NCBI RefSeq assembly: GCF_002904295.1 | Contig: NZ_PPHG01000083.1 | Span: forward strand, 1 to 64,000 | Direction: 5' to 3' | From: Amycolatopsis sp. CA-128772 | Lineage (GTDB): Bacteria; Actinomycetota; Actinomycetes; Mycobacteriales; Pseudonocardiaceae | DNA: 64,000 nucleotides | In this document: positions 35,655-44,479 of the stretch, piece by piece | Position numbering within the stretch: position 1 is the first letter of the stretch | Layout: each line of letters starts with the position of its first letter | Notes under the pieces: model-generated | What the model was told of the DNA's origin: nothing | The model's database searches: none | Seen by the model: the letters and a program-made list of their open reading frames with translations, nothing else | Made by a program: the position numbers and the translations under genes

Positions 35655-36524
35655 ATGAACTCTGACGTGCTCGTTGTGGGATCCGCCAACGCCGACCTCG
35701 TCGTCGCGGTGGATCGGCGCCCGGGCGGCGGGGAGACCGTGCTCGGTGGTGACACCGTGCTTTCACCGGGCGGCAAGGGGGCCAACACGGCGGTTGCGGC
35801 GGGCCGGCTCGGCGCGGACGTCGCCCTGCTCGGCGCGGTCGGCGACGACCCGTACGGCCGGCTGCTGCTCGACTCGCTCCGCGCCGCCGGCGTCGACACC
35901 GGCCTGGTGCGGACCAGCGACCGGCCGACCGGCATCGCCTACATCACCGTCACCCCGGACGGCGAGAACTCGATCCTCGTCTCCCCCGGCGCCAACTCCA
36001 GCCTGGAACCCGCCGACGTCGACGCGGTGTTCGACGGCGTCGAGGTCATGGTCGCCTCGCTGGAGGTGCCGCTGCCGACCGTCGAACACGCTGTCGCGCG
36101 CGCCGCCGAGAAGGGTGTGAAGGTGCTGCTCAACCTTTCGCCGGCCGCGGAGATTTCGCCGGAGACGTTGGCCAAGCTCGACGTCCTGCTGGTCAACGAG
36201 CACGAGGCCGCGTGGCTGACCGGGCCCGGCACGGCCTTCCGGAAGCTGCTCGACCTCGGGCCGCGGGCGGCCGTCGTCACGCTCGGCGCGGCCGGTGCCG
36301 TCGTCGTCGAAGCCGGTTCGGTGAGCCGGGTCGAGTCGCCGGCGGTCGAAGCCGTGGACACCACCGGGGCGGGCGACGCCTTCGCGGGCGCGCTCGCCGC
36401 GTCGCTCGCCGACGGCACCGACCTGGTGTCGGCGGCGGAGCGGGCGGCGCGGGTCGCGGCGTTCAGCGTGACCCGGGCCGGCGCGCAGCCGTCCTACCCG
36501 ACCGCCGCCGACCTGGGGGAATGA
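35655..36524 (+). CDS. rbsK: Ribokinase-type PfkB sugar kinase
   Basis: The protein has 289 residues from ATG 35655. PfkB signatures are complete: SPGGKGANTAVAAGRLG near residue 38 and the catalytic VDTTGAGDAFAGALAASL near residue 235. It phosphorylates ribose or a related sugar. No ribose ABC transporter or LacI regulator is nearby. It leads a three-gene run with a ParB-like protein and PTS enzyme I. The 259 bases upstream contain an AT-rich stretch (TACAAAAACCTTCAC, from 35581) that probably holds the promoter. Confidence 0.87.
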   Translation: MNSDVLVVGSANADLVVAVDRRPGGGETVLGGDTVLSPGGKGANTAVAAGRLGADVALLGAVGDDPYGRLLLDSLRAAGVDTGLVRTSDRPTGIAYITVTPDGENSILVSPGANSSLEPADVDAVFDGVEVMVASLEVPLPTVEHAVARAAEKGVKVLLNLSPAAEISPETLAKLDVLLVNEHEAAWLTGPGTAFRKLLDLGPRAAVVTLGAAGAVVVEAGSVSRVESPAVEAVDTTGAGDAFAGALAASLADGTDLVSAAERAARVAAFSVTRAGAQPSYPTAADLGE

Positions 36525-36552
36525 TCACCGCGTCGGCCGTGTTGCCCGTCAC

Positions 36553-37293
36553 ATGGGCGATTCGTTCGGCTCGGCCTGGTGGCGGGGTTACGTCGCGCAG
36601 CTGCGGGCGATCGCGGACGCGCGCCGGCCGGACCGGCTCGCGATCATGCCGCTCGACGAGACCCTCGAAGCGCTCGGCAAGCAGACCGAGGTCGACGAAG
36701 GGGTCTACGACGTGCCGCTGGAAGGTGTCGTCGGCACCGTCGCCCGCGCCGGGGACTTCGACCGCGAGTTCCGGCCGCGCAACCGGGCGCTGCGCGACCG
36801 CTGGGAGCACCTCGCGCGGACGTCGGCGGACCTCCCGCCGGTGCGGCTCGTCCGGCTTTCCGACATGTTCTTCGTCGAGGACGGCCACCACCGCGTCGCT
36901 CTTGCCCGGGCCCGCGGCGCCCGGACGATCCGCGCCCGCGTGCGCTGGATCAGCACGGTCGCCTGCGCGCTGCGCTGCCTGACGCTCGCCGACCTGCCGT
37001 CGAAGACCGCCGAGCGGATGTTCCTCGAGCGCGTGCCGCTGCCGGACGACGTCCGGCTCGGGCTGTGGCTCGACGACCCGGCCGACTGGTTCCGGCTCGC
37101 CGACTCGGCCGAGGCCTGGGGTTTCCGCCGTATGCTGGCCGGACGGCCGGTGCGTACGCGTGACGAGCTGGCCGACGCCTGGTGGCAGGAGGAGGTCCGG
37201 CCGGTGCTCGAACAGGTGCGTCACCGCGGTTTGTGCCCGCCACCACGAGATATCCAGACCTATCTGAGCTATGGTCTAGACCATGTCGTCTGA
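36553..37293 (+). CDS. ParB N-terminal-like protein of unknown role
   Basis: The protein has 246 residues. Residues 95-120 contain VRLVRLSDMFFVEDGHHRVA, the ParB/sulfiredoxin-like motif found in a widespread actinobacterial family often named ParB-like. It has no CTP-clamp or helix-turn-helix region as in true ParB, so a chromosome-segregation role is unlikely. Its end overlaps the start of ptsP by 11 bases, which implies coupled translation with enzyme I. Confidence 0.65.
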   Translation: MGDSFGSAWWRGYVAQLRAIADARRPDRLAIMPLDETLEALGKQTEVDEGVYDVPLEGVVGTVARAGDFDREFRPRNRALRDRWEHLARTSADLPPVRLVRLSDMFFVEDGHHRVALARARGARTIRARVRWISTVACALRCLTLADLPSKTAERMFLERVPLPDDVRLGLWLDDPADWFRLADSAEAWGFRRMLAGRPVRTRDELADAWWQEEVRPVLEQVRHRGLCPPPRDIQTYLSYGLDHVV

Positions 37294-38911
37294 GCTTCTG
37301 TCCGGGGTCGCCGTCAGCCCCGGCCGTGCGAGTGGTCCCGTCGTCCGTGTCGCGGAGCCGCTCGGCGAGCCCGCAGCCACCCCGGCCCCGGCCGATCCGG
37401 CCGCCGAAGCCGCCCGGATCGTCCCCGCGGCCGCGATCGTCGCCGGCCGGCTGGAGAAGCAGGCCGAGACCGCGACCGGCGAAGCGGCGACGATCCTGAT
37501 CACGACGGCCGCGATGGCCGCCGACCCGGCGCTCGCGTCCCAGGCCGAGACGCTGGTCAAGACGCAGGGACTGCCCGCCGCGCGAGCCGTCCACCAGGCC
37601 GCCGAGGGCTTCGCCGAGGCCCTGGCCGCGGCCGGCGGGTACATGGCCGAGCGCGTCCGCGACGTCCGCGACGTGCGCGACCGGCTGATCGCCGAGCTGC
37701 TCGGCATCGCGCCGCCGGGGGTGCCCGAGCTGGCGTCGCCGAGCGTGCTGGTCGCGCGCGACCTCGCCCCGGCCGACACCGCGGGCCTCGACCCGGCGAA
37801 GGTCCTCGCGCTGGTCACCGAGGAGGGCGGTCCGACGAGCCACACGGCGATCCTGGCCCGCGCGCTCGGCATCCCGGCCGTCGTCGCGGTCCGCGGGCTG
37901 CTGGCCCTGGACGCGCAAGCGCTTGCGGTCGACGGCGACACGGGCACGGTCGAGGTCGCGGACCCGTCGGCCCCGGTCGTCACGGCGACGGTAGCCCAGC
38001 TGGCCGAGTGGAACGGCACCGGCGAGACGGCCGACGGCCACCGCGTGAAGGTTTACGGCAACGTCGGCTCCCCGGCCGACGCGCAGGCCGCGGCGGACGC
38101 GGGCGCCGAGGGCGTCGGCCTGTTCCGCACCGAGTTCTGCTACCTCGACGCCTCGGACGAGCCGTCGGTGGCCGACCAGCGCGCGGCGTACACGGCGGTG
38201 CTCGCGCCGTTCGCGGGCAAGCCGGTGATCGTGCGCACCCTGGACGCGGGCGCCGACAAGCCCCTGGCCTTCCTGTCCCCGGAGGCCGAGCCGAACCCGG
38301 CGCTCGGCGTCCGCGGGCTGCGCGTGGCGTTCGACCGCCCTGAGGTGCTGGACCGCCAGCTCGAGGCGATCGCCGGCGCGGCGGAGGACTCGGGCGCCGA
38401 GGTTTCGGTGATGGCCCCGATGGTGGCCACGGTCGAGGAGGCGGCCTGGTTCGCCGACCGCGTCCGCGCGGCGGGCATCGCCCGGGCGGGCGTGATGATC
38501 GAGATCCCGGCGGCGGCGTTGAGCGCCCGCGAGATCCTCGAAGCGGTGGACTTCGTCTCGGTCGGCACGAACGACCTGGCCCAGTACACGTTCGCGGCGG
38601 ACCGCCAGCTCGGCGCGGTGGCCAAGCTCAACGACCCCTGGCAGCCGGGCCTGTTGCGCCTGCTGAAGCTGATCGGCGACGCGGCCAAGGCCACGGGCAA
38701 GCCGGCCGGCGTATGCGGCGAAGCGGCAGCCGACCCACGGCTGGCCCTGGTCCTGACGGGCTTGGGGCTGACGAGCCTGTCGATGAACGCCCCGGCCATC
38801 CGCACGGTGGGCGCCAGCCTGGCGACGGCGAGCTTGGCGGAGTGCGAGGCATTGGCGAAGGCGGCGCTGGCCACCTCGGACCCGTCAGCGGCCCGCGCGG
38901 CGGCTCGCTGA
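37283..38911 (+). CDS. ptsP: Phosphoenolpyruvate-protein phosphotransferase (PTS enzyme I)
   Basis: The protein has 542 residues, usual for enzyme I. The phosphorylated histidine lies in GGPTSHTAILARALG near residue 190. The PEP-binding half shows GLFRTEFCYLD, VIVRTLDAGADKP, and FVSVGTNDLAQYTFAADR with the metal and PEP ligands. It transfers phosphate from PEP to HPr, but no HPr or sugar permease is in the window. It is translationally coupled to the ParB-like gene. Confidence 0.93.
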   Translation: MSSELLSGVAVSPGRASGPVVRVAEPLGEPAATPAPADPAAEAARIVPAAAIVAGRLEKQAETATGEAATILITTAAMAADPALASQAETLVKTQGLPAARAVHQAAEGFAEALAAAGGYMAERVRDVRDVRDRLIAELLGIAPPGVPELASPSVLVARDLAPADTAGLDPAKVLALVTEEGGPTSHTAILARALGIPAVVAVRGLLALDAQALAVDGDTGTVEVADPSAPVVTATVAQLAEWNGTGETADGHRVKVYGNVGSPADAQAAADAGAEGVGLFRTEFCYLDASDEPSVADQRAAYTAVLAPFAGKPVIVRTLDAGADKPLAFLSPEAEPNPALGVRGLRVAFDRPEVLDRQLEAIAGAAEDSGAEVSVMAPMVATVEEAAWFADRVRAAGIARAGVMIEIPAAALSAREILEAVDFVSVGTNDLAQYTFAADRQLGAVAKLNDPWQPGLLRLLKLIGDAAKATGKPAGVCGEAAADPRLALVLTGLGLTSLSMNAPAIRTVGASLATASLAECEALAKAALATSDPSAARAAAR

Positions 38912-39448
38912 AGGTTCGGCGCTTCTCGGGGGACAGTTCGCGGGGCCGGTCGGTTGCTCGGGGTCGAGCGATGCTTCGGCGCTCGGCCGCAGGTGGGTTC
39001 GGCGCCGACTGCCGGCAATCGCGCGGAGCTGCGGCGCTCGGCTCGCGGGCGGGCTCGGTCGCGTGGCTGCCCTCGGCGGCGTGGAGCTGCAGCCCCTCGG
39101 CCGTGAACCGTGGCGTGACCTGCGGCCACACAGCGCAAACCGACCCGCCGACGCAACCCCGATTCGACACTCGCCGAATCATACTCACCCGCAGGGGCGC
39201 CCCCCCACTTTCAGTCTATCGGTCATCACCGACCGTGCCAGGTTGTGCGAACCTGGATGAGCGCGGTTGTCCACATTGATCGAGGGGTGTGGGCAACCCG
39301 CCTGAAGTCCGTGAAGGTCATCTCGGCAATCCTGAGGTGGCCTTCACGGCTTTTCTCCGGAAAAAACTTCCGGCCGGTTGTCGATCCCGTCCCTTCCCGC
39401 TCGACGCGGGGGTGAGAAACGAAGGATCGAGCCGAGAGGACCCTCACC
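38912..39448. other. Gene-free 537-base spacer
   Basis: I see no convincing gene between ptsP and the MFS exporter. Base use changes from coding-like GC skew to mixed near 39.1 kb. It contains one perfect DnaA-box sequence TTGTCCACA (39267-39275) and a REP-like hairpin at 39310-39348. The MFS start has an upstream GAGAGGA. Confidence 0.5.
39310..39348. repeat. REP-like hairpin with CGTGAAGG/CCTTCACG stem
   Basis: CGTGAAGG (39310-39317) and CCTTCACG (39341-39348) form a perfect 8-bp stem around a 23-base interior that carries further partial complementarity (TCATCTC / GAGGTGG). Intergenic palindromes starting GTCCGTGAAGG are common in Amycolatopsis genomes (from memory). Confidence 0.5.
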
Positions 39449-40852
39449 ATGACCGCCACCATCGCCGCGCCGGCCGGCCCTGTCCGGGCCGGACGTCGGG
39501 AGTGGATCGGGCTGGCCGTGCTGGCGCTGCCCACCCTGCTCGTCTCGCTCGACGTCTTCGTGCTCGTGCTCGCTCTGCCCAAACTGGCCGTCAGCCTGCA
39601 CGCCGATGGGACCCAGCAACTGTGGATCATGGACACCTACGGCTTCATGGTCGCCGGTTTCATGGTCACCATGGGGACCCTCGGGGACCGGATCGGGCGG
39701 CGGAAACTGCTGCTCGCCGGGGCTGCCGCCTTCGGGCTCGCCTCCGTCTTCGCCGCCTTCTCCACCACGGCCGGGATGCTCATCGCCGCGCGGGCCGCGC
39801 TCGGGATCGCCGGGGCCACGCTCGCCCCCTCCACCCTCTCCCTCATCGGGACGCTCTTCGAAAACCCGCGGCAGCGGGCCGAAGCCATCGGGATCTGGGC
39901 CGGCTGCTTCTCCGTCGGGGCGATCGTCGGGCCGATGGTCGGCGGGTTCATGCTCGAACACTTCTGGTGGGGCTCGGTCTTCCTGCTCGGCGTGCCCGCC
40001 ATGGTCCTGCTGCTCGTCGTCGGGCCGAAGCTGCTGCCGGAATACCGGGACGAGACCGCCGGGCGGCTCGACCTGCCCAGCGTCGCCCTCTCGCTCGCCA
40101 CGATCCTGCCCGCCGTCTACGGCGTCAAGGAACTCGCCCGCGACGGCGTCCGGACCGTTCCCGTGCTCGCGCTCGTCGCCGGCCTCGCCGTCGGCTACGT
40201 CTTCGTCAAGCGGCAGCGCACGCTCGACGACCCGCTGATCGACTTCAGCCTGTTCGCCGCGAAGGCGTTCCGGACCACGCTCGGCGGGATGCTGCTGTTC
40301 AGCATGCTCGGCGGCACGACCATGCTCTTCGTCGCGCAGTTCTTCCAGCTCGCCCAGCACCTGTCGCCGGTCGGGGCCGCGCTGGGGCTGCTGCCCGGGA
40401 TGGCCGGCTCGACCGTCAGCTTCCTCGCCGCGCCCGTGCTCGCCCGGCGCGTGCGGCCCGGCCGGCTGATCGCCGGTGGCGTTGCCCTCGCCGCCTCCGG
40501 GATGGTGATCCTCGCGCTCGTCGACCCCGCCGCCGGGCCGGTGTGGCCGTCGCTCGGGTTCGCCGTGACGTCGCTGGGGGTCGGGCCGATGGTCGCCCTC
40601 GGCACCGACCTCGTCGTCGGCTCGGTCCCGGTGCGCAAGGCCGGCGCCGCCGCTTCGCTGGCCCAGACGGTCAACGAGTTCGGGTACGCCTTCGGCCTCG
40701 CCACCGTCGGCACGCTGGGCAACGCCGTCGTCCGCAGCCACGGCCTGCCCGACGGGCTGCACGTCGTCGCCGGGCTCGCTGCCGTCGCCTTCGCCGCGCT
40801 CGTCTGGTTCGTCGCCCGGCACCTGCGCTCGATCCGGCCGCTGGCCGCCTGA
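39449..40852 (+). CDS. MFS drug exporter, DHA2 type
   Basis: The protein has 467 residues with 12-14 hydrophobic segments. MFS motif A follows TM2 (GTLGDRIGRRKLLLAG near residue 82). The N-terminus (LPTLLVSLDVFVLVLALPKL) and GGFMLEHFWWGSVFLLGVP near residue 170 fit SmvA/LfrA-like multidrug exporters. No regulator is adjacent. It ends at a strong bidirectional terminator. Confidence 0.85.
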   Translation: MTATIAAPAGPVRAGRREWIGLAVLALPTLLVSLDVFVLVLALPKLAVSLHADGTQQLWIMDTYGFMVAGFMVTMGTLGDRIGRRKLLLAGAAAFGLASVFAAFSTTAGMLIAARAALGIAGATLAPSTLSLIGTLFENPRQRAEAIGIWAGCFSVGAIVGPMVGGFMLEHFWWGSVFLLGVPAMVLLLVVGPKLLPEYRDETAGRLDLPSVALSLATILPAVYGVKELARDGVRTVPVLALVAGLAVGYVFVKRQRTLDDPLIDFSLFAAKAFRTTLGGMLLFSMLGGTTMLFVAQFFQLAQHLSPVGAALGLLPGMAGSTVSFLAAPVLARRVRPGRLIAGGVALAASGMVILALVDPAAGPVWPSLGFAVTSLGVGPMVALGTDLVVGSVPVRKAGAAASLAQTVNEFGYAFGLATVGTLGNAVVRSHGLPDGLHVVAGLAAVAFAALVWFVARHLRSIRPLAA

Positions 40853-40859
40853 CAAGACG

Positions 40860-40896
40860 AAGGCCTCCCCACCCGATGCCTGGGTGGGGAGGCCTT
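40860..40896. terminator. Bidirectional terminator between MFS and DUF1707 genes
   Basis: AAGGCCTCCCCACCC (40860-40874) and GGGTGGGGAGGCCTT (40882-40896) form a perfect 15-bp stem with a 7-base loop. It serves both the MFS gene from the left and the DUF1707 gene from the right. Confidence 0.9.
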
Positions 40897-40924
40897 CTTG
40901 ACGCCGGGGGCAGAGGGGCCCCGG

Positions 40925-41590
40925 CTAGCCGAACAGCCCGCGCCGCGGGTGGCGGACGACCAGCGAGCCGCCGTGCACGCGGCCGGTCAGCACGTACCGG
41001 GGGTTGCCCAGCCGCCCGTTGCTGCGGGTCTTGTCCTCCATCGCGCCGAATTTGACGTCGCTGATCGCGTTGAGGTCCACCGCCGCGTGCTCCGGGATGA
41101 TGATCTCGACCGAGCCCCACTTGGCGTCCAGCTCGATGTGCACCACCGGCGACTGCACCTGGGCCTCGGTGAAGTCCAGCTTCGTCGAGCCGTACTTGTT
41201 GCGCACGACCAGCTCGGCCGGCACCACCCACGGCCCGCCGCGATGCAGCGACGAGTACTTCGCGTTGAGCTCGAACCGCTGCCCGGTCGAGTAGCCGCCG
41301 CCGTAGCCCACCGGCGGCGCGTACGCCGGCGCGGCGGCGACGGCCGCGGCCGGGTGGTAGAGGCCGGCCAGGTCGGCCAGCACCGCGTTCAGCTCGCCGC
41401 GCGTCCTCGACGCGAGCGCGCGGTCGGTGCGCTCGGTGAACTCGTCGAGGTCGATCATGCCGCGGCCGATCGCCTTCTGGAGCACGCCGACGACGTGCTC
41501 CCGTTCGTCGTCGGACACCCGGAGATCGCGCTCGCTCAACGGCTTGGTTTCGGTCACCGGTTCCGCCGCCGCGGTCTCTTCCTCGCCCAT
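40925..41590 (-). CDS. DUF1707 (SHOCT-like) domain protein
   Basis: The protein has 221 residues from ATG 41590. Residues 20-75 form the DUF1707 domain (LRVSDDEREHVVGVLQKAI, then LDEFTERTDRALASRTRGEL). A short Ala/Pro/Gly linker follows, then a beta-rich C-terminal region (DUF2154/LiaF-like: SSLHRGGPWVVPAELVVRN, VEIIIPEHAAVDLNA). There is no membrane span. The function is unknown; it is a frequent actinobacterial family. It diverges from the lipoprotein gene at 41639 with 48 bases between starts. Confidence 0.85.
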   Translation of the reverse strand: MGEEETAAAEPVTETKPLSERDLRVSDDEREHVVGVLQKAIGRGMIDLDEFTERTDRALASRTRGELNAVLADLAGLYHPAAAVAAAPAYAPPVGYGGGYSTGQRFELNAKYSSLHRGGPWVVPAELVVRNKYGSTKLDFTEAQVQSPVVHIELDAKWGSVEIIIPEHAAVDLNAISDVKFGAMEDKTRSNGRLGNPRYVLTGRVHGGSLVVRHPRRGLFG

Positions 41591-41638
41591 GCCCTTGATG
41601 GTAGAACCGGATTTCTCCAAGGAGATCGGGGGAAAACC

Positions 41639-42685
41639 CTGAACGGACCCGTAGTCCGCGCCGCCGCCGCCCTCGCGGCGGTCCTTCTGCTGTCCGCGTG
41701 CACCAACGCCGAAGCCCCACCGCCGCCGCCACCCCCGGGGCCGCTGACGGAACTGTCCGGCATCGAGGCGACCGGTGGCATCGGCGTCACCGCGCTGCTG
41801 CCGACCGTCGCACCCACCCTGTTCGACGCCGACCGCGGCCCCGTGGCCACCGTGCCCGGCTACCCCGGCGGTGACGTCCGGCTGGACGTCGTGCGGGCCG
41901 GGAAGCACGCCGTCCTGGTGGTCCGCCCGCCGTACCCGCGAGCGGGCGAACCCCCCGAAATCTTCGAGCACACCGGGCCGTCGAGCCCGCCGCGGTCGCT
42001 CGGCCGCGCCTGGTCGGCGGGGCCGGACACCGGCGGCGAAGGCGTCTGGCTGATCCGGCAGGACGCGCCGGACGACTGCCGCCTCCAGCACGTCTCGTTC
42101 ACCGCCGGCGAGCTCGGCCGCGGCCAGGCCGCCAGCTGCCGCACGCAGGTGCGGGCCGAGACCCCGCACGGCCTGCTGATCACCATCAACGCCGGTGCCG
42201 CCGAGTCGACCGACGCCCTGATCGAACCGGCGACCGGTCGCACGGTCCGGCAGGCGCCGCGCATCCTCGGCGCCGCCGGCGACTGGCTGCTGCTCGACGG
42301 CCTGACCGACCTCACCCTGGTCGATCTGCGGGACAACAGCAGCAAGAAGCTCAGCCGGCCGTCGATCGGCGCGGCACCCACCGTGGTGCCCTCGCGTGAA
42401 GGAACGATCTGGGCCGTCGACTTCTCGAACGCCGCCTACCGCGGCACCAACACGCAGACGCGGGACCTCTGGCTGCTCCGCCCGGACGGGCCGACCTGGG
42501 ACCACGCCCCGGGCATGCCGTTCGTCACCGAGCACCTCAACCGCGGCTTCGGCTGGTCGGCCGCCGGCGACCTGGTGCTCGCCGACCGCGTCCTGGCCGC
42601 CTGGCACCCGGGCGAACCGCAGTGGCGCCTCAGCCAGGCCGCCTTGCCCGCCGGCACCTGGTCCGGCTTCGCCCTGCTGCCCTGA
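41639..42685 (+). CDS. Putative lipoprotein with unusual CTG start
   Basis: The protein has about 348 residues. A lipoprotein signal (RAAAALAAVLLLSAC) ends in a lipobox with the modifiable Cys near residue 21, and a Pro-rich stretch follows (APPPPPPPGP). The rest looks like a beta-propeller-type or sensor domain with repeats such as WLLLDGLTDLTLVDL and TIWAVDFSNAAY. In this frame no ATG, GTG or TTG exists just before the signal peptide; CTG at 41639 lies five bases after GGGGGA and is the only sensible start. The reading frame is otherwise clean. The role is unknown. Confidence 0.7.
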   Translation: MNGPVVRAAAALAAVLLLSACTNAEAPPPPPPPGPLTELSGIEATGGIGVTALLPTVAPTLFDADRGPVATVPGYPGGDVRLDVVRAGKHAVLVVRPPYPRAGEPPEIFEHTGPSSPPRSLGRAWSAGPDTGGEGVWLIRQDAPDDCRLQHVSFTAGELGRGQAASCRTQVRAETPHGLLITINAGAAESTDALIEPATGRTVRQAPRILGAAGDWLLLDGLTDLTLVDLRDNSSKKLSRPSIGAAPTVVPSREGTIWAVDFSNAAYRGTNTQTRDLWLLRPDGPTWDHAPGMPFVTEHLNRGFGWSAAGDLVLADRVLAAWHPGEPQWRLSQAALPAGTWSGFALLP

Positions 42686-42686
42686 A

Positions 42687-43346
42687 CTACTCCCCGTCGA
42701 GGCCGTGCTCGATCGCGTACCGGGCCAGCTCGACGCGGTTGTGCAGCTGCAGCTTCCGCAGCGTCGACTGGACGTGGTTCTCCACCGTCCGGTGTGACAG
42801 CACCAGCCGCTCGGCGATCTGCCGCGCGGTGAGCCCCTTCGCGACCAGGCGCAGGACGTCGGTTTCGCGCTCGGTCAGCCGCGGCGGCTCGGCGTCGCCG
42901 GCCGGGGCGTCGGCCATCCGCCGGTACTCGCCGAGCACCAGCCCGGCCAGGCCCGCGGTGAACACCGGGTCGCCCGCGGCCGTGCGGTGGACGGCGTCGA
43001 CCAGCTCCGTCGCCGAGGCCGACTTGACCAGGTAGCCGGACGCGCCGGCCTTCACCGCCTCGAGGACGTCCTTGTGCTCGCCGCTCGCCGAGAGCACCAG
43101 CACCTTGGTCGACGGCAGGGCCGCGGTGATCTCGCGGGTCGCGTCCACCCCCGAGGTGCCGCCCAGGTTCAGGTCCATCAGCACGACGTCGGGCCGCACG
43201 GTCCGCGCGATCCGCAGCGCCGCGTCGGCGTCCGGCGCGGTCGCCCGCACGTCGAAGCCGTGTTCGGTCAGGTCGCGGGCCACCCCGTCGCGCCAGATCG
43301 GGTGGTCGTCGACCACCATCACCGAGATCCGCGGCTCGTCACTCAT
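42687..43346 (-). CDS. NarL/FixJ-family response regulator (MacR-like)
   Basis: The protein has 219 residues. The receiver domain shows acidic residues in VMVVDDHPIW, the phospho-acceptor Asp in VVLMDLNLGG and Lys in GYLVKSASA. The LuxR-type helix-turn-helix is at about 155-205 (LTERETDVLRLVAKGLTARQ, then LSHRTVENHVQSTL). Its start overlaps the kinase gene by four bases. It resembles the MacR regulator of the Streptomyces MacRS system, which affects development and antibiotic production; targets here are unknown. Confidence 0.9.
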   Translation of the reverse strand: MSDEPRISVMVVDDHPIWRDGVARDLTEHGFDVRATAPDADAALRIARTVRPDVVLMDLNLGGTSGVDATREITAALPSTKVLVLSASGEHKDVLEAVKAGASGYLVKSASATELVDAVHRTAAGDPVFTAGLAGLVLGEYRRMADAPAGDAEPPRLTERETDVLRLVAKGLTARQIAERLVLSHRTVENHVQSTLRKLQLHNRVELARYAIEHGLDGE

Positions 43347-44479
43347 CTCGCACCCCTCGTGCTCGGCACCCTGACCTCCCACTCCGTGCCCCGGCCGGGC
43401 CCGGTGTCGAGGGTCGCGCTCCCGCCCAGGTCGCGGACCCGCCCCCGGATGGATTCCACCACGCCCAGGTGCCCCGCCGCGGCGGCTTGCTCGAGAACGC
43501 CGTCCGGTATGCCCGGTCCGTCGTCGCGGATGCTCACCACGACCTCGTCGCCGAGGTCCTCCAGCAGCACCCACGCGTGCGCGCCCGGGCCCGCGTGCTT
43601 CTCGACGTTCGCCAGCGCTTCGCGGGTCACGGCGACCAGCTCGCCGGTCACGTGCGCCGGCAGTTCGACGTCGTCCGCCGGGGCCGAGACCTGCACCGAC
43701 GAGGTCGCGAGCACCTGCAGCGCGGCGCGCAGGCTCGTCCGGCCGCTGTCGTTCGGCGCCACCGGCTCGGTCGTCACCAGCGACCGCAGCGCGATCTCCT
43801 GCTCGCCGGCCAGCCGGGCCAGCTCCGCCGCTTCGCCGCCGACCTCGTTGCCCCGCTTGCGGACCCGGGCGAGCACCTGCAGCACGCTGTCGTGGATCGA
43901 CCGCGCCAGCCGCTCCCGCTCGGCCGTCGCCGCTTCCTTCCGCAGGGCCTGCTCCAGCCGCGCCGCGGACCGGCGGGCCATCGTCGCGGCCATGCCGACC
44001 AGCAGGCCGGCCGCGGCGAGCAGGACGCCGTCGCGGGCGACGTCGAGGTCGAACTTCTCCCGCGCCAGCGCGGTCGCCACCCCGACGACCAGGCCGGCGA
44101 GCACCCCGCCCACCGCGCCGAAGCGCGCGCCCGCGGCGACCGGCGCCACGGCCGCCCACACCGTGGTGATGAGCGGGACGTTCAGCGCGAACTGCGCGTC
44201 GCTGAGCACCCACGGCGAGGTCAGCAGCAGCCCGGTGCTCAGCACGAGGTCGAAGACCACCAGGGCCGGCGGCCGCGTCCGCTCGCGCAGGTAGAGGAAG
44301 CTGCTGACGACCGACCACACCGCCATCACGCCGAGGATCGCCCACGCCAGCCACTCGCGCCGGTACTGCCCGCTCTGCACGATCACCGTGCCGCAGGCGA
44401 ACGCCCAGGTGAGCACGCGGAACGCCAGCACACCGCGCCACATGGGGGTGACCGGGTCGGGCGTCCGCCGGACGGTCAC
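43343..44479 (-). CDS. MacS-family sensor histidine kinase
   Basis: The protein has 378 residues; a start at the ATG before WRGVLAFRVLTW (residue 13) is also possible. About six hydrophobic segments lie in the first 170 residues. A phosphoacceptor helix with ARSIHDSVLQVLARV is near residue 200. The C-terminal HATPase_c has REALANVEKHAG and DDGPGIPDGV. The MWRGVLAFR-type start is typical of MacS kinases. It overlaps the cognate regulator gene and is itself overlapped by the AI-2E permease gene, giving a three-gene minus-strand operon. Confidence 0.9.
   Translation of the reverse strand: MTVRRTPDPVTPMWRGVLAFRVLTWAFACGTVIVQSGQYRREWLAWAILGVMAVWSVVSSFLYLRERTRPPALVVFDLVLSTGLLLTSPWVLSDAQFALNVPLITTVWAAVAPVAAGARFGAVGGVLAGLVVGVATALAREKFDLDVARDGVLLAAAGLLVGMAATMARRSAARLEQALRKEAATAERERLARSIHDSVLQVLARVRKRGNEVGGEAAELARLAGEQEIALRSLVTTEPVAPNDSGRTSLRAALQVLATSSVQVSAPADDVELPAHVTGELVAVTREALANVEKHAGPGAHAWVLLEDLGDEVVVSIRDDGPGIPDGVLEQAAAAGHLGVVESIRGRVRDLGGSATLDTGPGRGTEWEVRVPSTRGAR

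Noticed and set aside
36553..37293. True ParB partition protein
   Set aside because: Only the GHHRVA motif region resembles ParB. There is no helix-turn-helix, no ParA neighbour and no parS-like site was seen.
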